Assembly: GCA_947627395.1 (NCBI GenBank)
Contig: CANQVW010000049.1
Span: forward strand, 1-10,717
DNA: 10,717 nucleotides
From: an uncultured Bacilli bacterium
GTDB taxonomy: Bacteria > Bacillota_I > Bacilli_A > ML615J-28 > CAG-698
Direction: 5' to 3'
Positions within the stretch are counted from its first letter, which is position 1. Every line of letters begins with the position of its first letter. Under the pieces are notes generated by a model that was not told the DNA's origin, searched no databases, and was given only the letters and a program-made list of their open reading frames with translations. A program made the position numbers and the translations under genes. Positions 6,777 to 10,717 of the stretch are shown here, in pieces.

Positions 6777-8810
6777 ATGAAAGAAAAAATAATTTCATGT
6801 TTAAAAGAAAATTATTTAATTATTGCTTATGTTTTATTAACTATCTTTTATGAATTATTAGGAGTATGTGTTACTTTTCATAAGTTTATGATTCGTGATC
6901 CAAGAATGTTATTCATTTTTATTGGTTTAGTCGTTCTTACACTACTTTTGATTCGAAACCAATTCCTTCGTTACATTGGATGTTCTGTTTTGTTATTATT
7001 TACAGGGTTTTTAAATATTTTATTCATCCTTGTGTATGAAATGACTGGAACTGTTTTTGATTTTAGTATGTTAAAACTTAGAAATGATGCGATGGGAATT
7101 ATTGAATCACTCCCTATTAATTTCACTTTCTTTTCTATTTTTGGAATTACTTATGCCATCTTTTTAGTCTTTGGATACAAATTTTGTAAAAAAGTGCCAC
7201 TACCTAAGACCAACAAAGTTTTTATTGCCATCAAATCATCTTTATTATTGATTTTATTCGGCTTAAACATTGTTGTTGTTTATTCATTAGACAAAGGTGG
7301 AAATGATGTTCAAGAAACAGATCGTCTATATGGAAATAAAGAAGAGGGGTACACACAACTTGGCATTACATCTTCCGTATTTAATGCTTTTTATGATGGA
7401 TGGTTTTTTAGTAATATTGAATTAGGAGATACCAAAGATATTGAATCTTTTATATATGATGAAAATCATATCTATAGAGGTTCCCCAAAAACAAGCAAAG
7501 TAGACCGAAGTAATTATAATGTGATTACCATCTTAGGGGAAACTTTAGAATGGTTTTCCTTTATGCAAGATGAAGAGATTTATCCAAATGGTTTTCATTT
7601 TGAAAACAAAGAAGTATTAAAAGAATTATATCCAAACTTATATCGATTGTATGATGAAAGTATCGTCATGGATAATTTTCACTCCCGTGAAAAAACAGAT
7701 ATCTCAGAAAATCTAAGTATTATTGGAAGCTATCCAACAAAAGTTTATATCAATTATGATTATCCAAATAATACCAATCCAATGACAGTACCTAGTGTTT
7801 TAAAAACATTAGATCCTAATATTCTATGTAAGTCTTATCATGATGGAGAAAGAAATTATTACAATCGAAATGAATTTCATCCCTCCCTTGGAATGGAAGA
7901 GTTCATTGATGCACAAACCATGGAAGAAAAATATGGTATGTATAATTGGATTCCGAAAAGTGAGCGTAATTTAGATGGGGATATGATTGATGCATGTAAG
8001 GAAGATATGTTTCCAACAGACCAAAGATTTTATACCTACATTACGACCATTAGTATGCATGGACAATTCTTACATCGAAAAGGATTTGAAAATAAAGGAT
8101 ATTATGATTTAATGGATTCCTATGGTTTAACAGAGATTGAAGAAACCAATCAAGAAGCCATGAATCATAATTTATTTAGAAACTATGCTGTTGCTGCTCT
8201 GGAATTTGATGATGCCATTGGTAAAATTTTGGATTATTTAGAAGAAAAGGATTTATTAGATCATACCATTATCGCTGTCTTTGGGGATCATAATGCTTAT
8301 TATCAAGGGTTAAGTAGTTACGTAAAAGATATTGAATACCCTACACATCCAAATTATACTAATTTGTTTCGTGTTCCGTTTATGATTCGTGTTCCAGATA
8401 TGGAACATGAAGTCATTCACAAATTTTGTTGTACCGCAGATATTGTTCCAAGTTTATTTGATTTATTAGGAATTGATTTCTATGAAAATCTATACTTTGG
8501 GCATTCTGTTTTTTCTGATACAGAAAGTGTCTTATATTCAAGAGCCTATGATGTATTCATGACCGATAAAATGTATTTTACCAATTTAAATAAAATTCAA
8601 TATTTAAAAGAAGGATATGGTGACGAATATATTCATGATGTGGAAGAGCGATCTAAAGAATTGCTAACAAAACTTGGATATATTAATCGCATTTTTCATA
8701 ATGATTTCTTTGGAATATCAGAAATGAATGAAAAGCAGCAAGTCATTCAACCCTATCTTAAAACATTTGAAGAAAAAATCAAAAAAATAAATGAAGAGGG
8801 ACTATTTTAA
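6777..8810 (+). CDS. LTA synthase family membrane phosphotransferase (sulfatase fold), copy 1
   Basis: This 677-residue protein has the LtaS layout. Five N-terminal membrane segments (about 14-33, 44-59, 64-89, 115-137, 149-171) lead to an extracytoplasmic alkaline-phosphatase/sulfatase-fold domain (from about 245). The expected residues are present: metal-ligand Glu255 in ILGETLEW, nucleophile Thr307 in EKTDISENLSIIGSYP, His428 in SMHGQF, and Asp504-His505 in FGDHNAYY. Family enzymes move glycerol-phosphate from phosphatidylglycerol onto a growing LTA chain or another envelope acceptor. Phosphoglycerol or phosphoethanolamine transfer to a different glycan cannot be excluded. ATG 6777 follows TAGAGGTGA, where the ribosome site overlaps the stop of the membrane partner, so the two are co-translated. 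A homologue lies at 9584 onward. The terminator overlaps its last codons. Confidence 0.88.
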   Translation: MKEKIISCLKENYLIIAYVLLTIFYELLGVCVTFHKFMIRDPRMLFIFIGLVVLTLLLIRNQFLRYIGCSVLLLFTGFLNILFILVYEMTGTVFDFSMLKLRNDAMGIIESLPINFTFFSIFGITYAIFLVFGYKFCKKVPLPKTNKVFIAIKSSLLLILFGLNIVVVYSLDKGGNDVQETDRLYGNKEEGYTQLGITSSVFNAFYDGWFFSNIELGDTKDIESFIYDENHIYRGSPKTSKVDRSNYNVITILGETLEWFSFMQDEEIYPNGFHFENKEVLKELYPNLYRLYDESIVMDNFHSREKTDISENLSIIGSYPTKVYINYDYPNNTNPMTVPSVLKTLDPNILCKSYHDGERNYYNRNEFHPSLGMEEFIDAQTMEEKYGMYNWIPKSERNLDGDMIDACKEDMFPTDQRFYTYITTISMHGQFLHRKGFENKGYYDLMDSYGLTEIEETNQEAMNHNLFRNYAVAALEFDDAIGKILDYLEEKDLLDHTIIAVFGDHNAYYQGLSSYVKDIEYPTHPNYTNLFRVPFMIRVPDMEHEVIHKFCCTADIVPSLFDLLGIDFYENLYFGHSVFSDTESVLYSRAYDVFMTDKMYFTNLNKIQYLKEGYGDEYIHDVEERSKELLTKLGYINRIFHNDFFGISEMNEKQQVIQPYLKTFEEKIKKINEEGLF

Positions 8811-8825
8811 GTAGTTCCCTTTTTT
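8797..8825 (+). terminator. Terminator containing the stop codon of the first LTA synthase-like gene
   Basis: AGGGA-CTA (8797-8804) pairs with TAG-T-TCCCT (8812-8820), with one bulged T and a seven-base loop. A run of T follows (8820-8825). The TAA stop (8808-8810) lies in the loop, so the left arm is coding. It separates the two cassette copies into independent transcripts. Confidence 0.7.
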
Positions 8826-8838
8826 AAAAAATAAAAGA

Positions 8839-8867
8839 TTGTAAAAAGGATGAAAATAAGGTATAAT
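8839..8867 (+). promoter_or_regulatory. Sigma-A-type promoter of cassette copy 2
   Basis: TTGTAA (8839-8844) and TATAAT (8862-8867) are 17 bases apart, with transcription expected to start near 8874. AAAGGAG (8878-8884) and ATG 8893 follow. Spacing and neighbouring bases match the promoter of copy 1, as expected if the promoter was duplicated with the genes. Confidence 0.78.
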
Positions 8868-8892
8868 AATAGGGAATAAAGGAGAAAAAAGT

Positions 8893-9567
8893 ATGCAGTT
8901 TCGTAAAGATAAATCGGCAATAGTACATATTTTTATCTTTTTTTTATGTCTGTTGTTTATTTATTCAGGATATCTTTCTAATTTATTTGTTTCACTATTT
9001 CAAAGAGTCTATTATGGACAATTGGTTGAACTGTTTAAATTTGTTTTTTCTTCCATTCTTTGGACTATTGAACTAGTGTTATTATGTCTTTTTGCAAGAA
9101 GAAAATTAAACCTTCATTTAATTCATCCAAAAGAAGAAAAAAAGCCGTATACTCTTTTTAGAATTTTACTTTTATACGCCATTACTTTATTTCCTATCCT
9201 ATTGATTAGTTGTATTCTAGGATGGAAATTAAAAATAGAATATGATTTTGGGGAAAGAATTACCAATGCTCATTTAATTAAACAATTATGTAGTTATGGT
9301 GCACTTGCGATTAAAATGATTTTTATTGTCATTATGATTCGTGAAGGGCAAACTGCCTTTGAAAAGATATGGATCACAAAATATCAAATTCCTTGGGGTG
9401 GAATTTTATTAATGTTGACCTATGGTGTCATTGAACTCATTATAGATTTTCAAATGTTTTCATGGTTTTATCTTTTCTTTTGTTTCATTTATGGAGTTTT
9501 ATATTTGATGAGTCAAAAGAAATTTTCAGTGACTTATGTACTTAGTTATTTAATTTATTTGTTATAA
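8893..9567 (+). CDS. Polytopic membrane protein, CPBP-like fold without metal ligands, copy 2
   Basis: The 224-residue product is a paralogue of the protein at 6089-6766, one residue shorter and colinear over its full length. It has the same six to seven membrane segments. FRKDKS opens the protein; LLISCILGWKLK, FGERIT, ITKYQIPWGGI and the end LSYLIYLL are shared. The segment EGQTAFEKIW occupies the position of the CPBP motif 1, and YGVIE that of motif 2. As in the first copy, histidines are absent where metal ligands would sit. A glutamate at the motif-2 position is kept in both copies, which suggests it matters. The ATG is preceded by AAAGGAG eight bases upstream. The gene lies 16 bases ahead of the second LTA synthase-like gene, repeating the arrangement of copy 1. 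The function is unknown; a partner role in envelope polymer synthesis is inferred. Confidence 0.65.
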   Translation: MQFRKDKSAIVHIFIFFLCLLFIYSGYLSNLFVSLFQRVYYGQLVELFKFVFSSILWTIELVLLCLFARRKLNLHLIHPKEEKKPYTLFRILLLYAITLFPILLISCILGWKLKIEYDFGERITNAHLIKQLCSYGALAIKMIFIVIMIREGQTAFEKIWITKYQIPWGGILLMLTYGVIELIIDFQMFSWFYLFFCFIYGVLYLMSQKKFSVTYVLSYLIYLL

Positions 9568-9583
9568 CAGAAAGGAATTTCCT

Positions 9584-10717
9584 ATGAAAGGTAAAGAAAA
9601 ATTCATTTCTTTTTTAAAAGAGAATGCATTACTCATTGCTTTTGTTGTTTTAATTCTTTTTTATGAATTGTTAGGAGTATGTGTTACTTTTAAAAAGTTT
9701 TATATTCGTGATCCTCGTATTTTATTTATTTATTTGGGTATTGTTGTTTTTACTTTAGTACTCATTCGTCATCAATTTGTACGTTATATTGGGTGTTCGA
9801 TTTTACTTGCCTTTAGTGGAGTGATCAATATTTTATTCATTGTGGTTTATCAAATGACAGGCACCATCTTTGATTTTGGAATGTTGAACCTAAGAAAGGA
9901 TGCTATGGGAATTATTGAATCCTTGCCCATTCCTTTTCTTTTCACATTTCTTTTTGCACTTACTTTTTCATTATTTTTAGTATTAGGAAAAAAATATTTG
10001 AATAAGATGCCAAAACCACGATTTTCGATTCTTCCCACAACATTTGCTTCCATTTTTATTGTTGTTTTATTGGCTTTAAATGTCATTGTTGTTCTAGCAC
10101 TCAATAAAGAAAAAGAAACGACAACAGAAGTGGATCGCTTATATCAAAAAGATGAACTTGGATATACGGAACTTGGAATTACGTCTACGGTTTTTAATGA
10201 GTTTTACAAAGGTTTATTCTTTAATGGTGTTAAAATGGGAAGTAGTGAAGAAATTGAAGATTTTTTATATCATCAAGGAAATATTTATACAGGATCAAGT
10301 AGTGCCAACCCTGATCATCAAGATCGCTCTAATTTTAATGTTATTACCATTTTAGGAGAAAGTTTAGAATGGTTTTCCTTTATGCAAGATCTAGATCATT
10401 ATCCAAATGGATTTCATTTTAATGATGAAAATGTTCTAAGACAGTTATATCCAAATTTATATCGATTGTATGATGAAAGTATTGTCATGAAAGAGTTTTA
10501 TGCTCGTGAAAAAACAGACATCTCAGAAAATTTAAGTATTATTGGAAGCTATCCAACGAAAGCGTATATTAATTATGATTATCCAAACAACACCAATCCA
10601 TTTACTTTACCCAATGTCTTAAAATGTTTAGATCCTGATATTTTATGTCGCTCCTATCACAATGGATTAAGAGGATATTACAATCGTAATGTTTCTCATT
10701 TATCTTTAGGATTTGAA
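9584..10717 (+). CDS. LTA synthase family membrane phosphotransferase, copy 2 (partial, 3' end missing)
   Basis: Translation from ATG 9584 (MKGKEKFISFLKENALL) stays open for 378 codons to the window edge. AAAGGA (9571-9576) lies seven bases ahead. Five membrane segments are followed by the start of the sulfatase-fold domain. Glu259 in ILGESLEWFSFMQD and the nucleophile Thr311 in EKTDISENLSIIGSYP are both present; the downstream Asp-His metal site falls outside the window. The protein is homologous throughout to the one at 6777-8810. Shared landmarks include YELLGVCVTF, IRDPR, VRYIGCS-type and RYIGCS helices, AMGIIESLPI, and DRLY...GYT.LGITS. Identity looks highest around the catalytic Glu and Thr and lowest in the loop after the fifth helix. 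It would add glycerol-phosphate (or a similar group) to an envelope glycan. It is probably in one transcript with its membrane partner. Confidence 0.87.
   Translation, partial: MKGKEKFISFLKENALLIAFVVLILFYELLGVCVTFKKFYIRDPRILFIYLGIVVFTLVLIRHQFVRYIGCSILLAFSGVINILFIVVYQMTGTIFDFGMLNLRKDAMGIIESLPIPFLFTFLFALTFSLFLVLGKKYLNKMPKPRFSILPTTFASIFIVVLLALNVIVVLALNKEKETTTEVDRLYQKDELGYTELGITSTVFNEFYKGLFFNGVKMGSSEEIEDFLYHQGNIYTGSSSANPDHQDRSNFNVITILGESLEWFSFMQDLDHYPNGFHFNDENVLRQLYPNLYRLYDESIVMKEFYAREKTDISENLSIIGSYPTKAYINYDYPNNTNPFTLPNVLKCLDPDILCRSYHNGLRGYYNRNVSHLSLGFE

Larger units (their letters stand above)
6037..10717 (+). repeat. Tandem duplication of a promoter / membrane protein / LTA synthase-like cassette
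   Basis: Unit 1 (6037-8825) and unit 2 (8839 to the edge) have the same order: promoter with 17-base spacer, ~225-residue membrane protein, short gap, LTA synthase-like gene. Both proteins of unit 2 are colinear homologues of those in unit 1. Exact DNA matches of 28 bases (7544-7571 with 10363-10390) and 26 bases (7638-7663 with 10457-10482) remain in the catalytic region. Elsewhere the copies have diverged clearly, so the duplication is old or recombination has kept parts alike. Confidence 0.88.

Noticed and set aside
9850..10104. Minus-strand open frame within the second synthase
   Set aside because: Antisense of membrane helices that align with the first synthase; no independent support.
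10152..10355. Short + strand open frame near the right end
   Set aside because: Out of frame with the second LTA synthase-like gene, whose reading frame is continuous from 9584 to the edge and homologous to the first copy.
1..10717. Mollicute genetic code (TGA as tryptophan)
   Set aside because: Genes end properly at TGA (144-146 and 5970-5972), and tryptophan is encoded by TGG throughout, so the standard code applies.

Overview
The window is AT-rich, coding on the + strand throughout, with strong AAGGAGG-type ribosome binding sites, sigma-A-type promoters and lipoteichoic acid (LTA) synthase-family genes. TGA is used as a stop (144-146 and 5970-5972), so this is the standard bacterial code and not the Mycoplasma/Spiroplasma code. 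Together these point to a low-GC Gram-positive (Bacillota). Erysipelotrichia or a similar lineage would fit, but that is inference from general appearance.

Layout. (1) 1-2315: the end of an oligopeptide/dipeptide ABC transporter operon. It holds the C-terminus of an OppD-type ATPase (1-146), an unusually long OppF-type ATPase (130-2034) with extra domains on both sides of the ABC core, a translationally coupled 78-residue single-pass membrane protein (2034-2270), and a terminator. (2) 2449-6002: a two-gene operon with its own promoter, encoding an SLC13/ArsB-type permease (2504-3637) and a 774-residue GH9 glycoside hydrolase without a signal peptide (3648-5972), closed by a strong terminator. 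(3) 6037 to the right edge: two tandem copies of a two-gene cassette. Each copy has a sigma-A promoter, a ~225-residue polytopic membrane protein and an LTA synthase-like membrane phosphotransferase. Copy 1 is 6089-6766 plus 6777-8810, ending in a terminator that includes the stop codon. Copy 2 is 8893-9567 plus 9584 onward; its synthase runs off the window after 378 codons.

How the genes may work together. Block 1 imports peptides, with ATP hydrolysed by the OppD/OppF pair. Block 2 pairs a membrane carrier with a cytoplasmic polysaccharide- or oligosaccharide-cleaving enzyme; whether their substrates are linked is not visible. Block 3 probably builds or decorates a cell-envelope glycerol-phosphate polymer. 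The synthases keep the catalytic Glu and Thr (both copies) and the Asp-His metal ligands (copy 1), and each is translated directly after its membrane partner. The partner resembles a CPBP/CAAX-protease-fold protein without the metal-binding residues, so a non-enzymatic partner role is proposed as a hypothesis.

The most noteworthy items are the tandem cassette with its unrecognised partner family, the OppF whose two extra domains look alike, and the cytoplasmic GH9 of atypical active-site sequence. No mobile element, CRISPR array, tRNA or rRNA was found.
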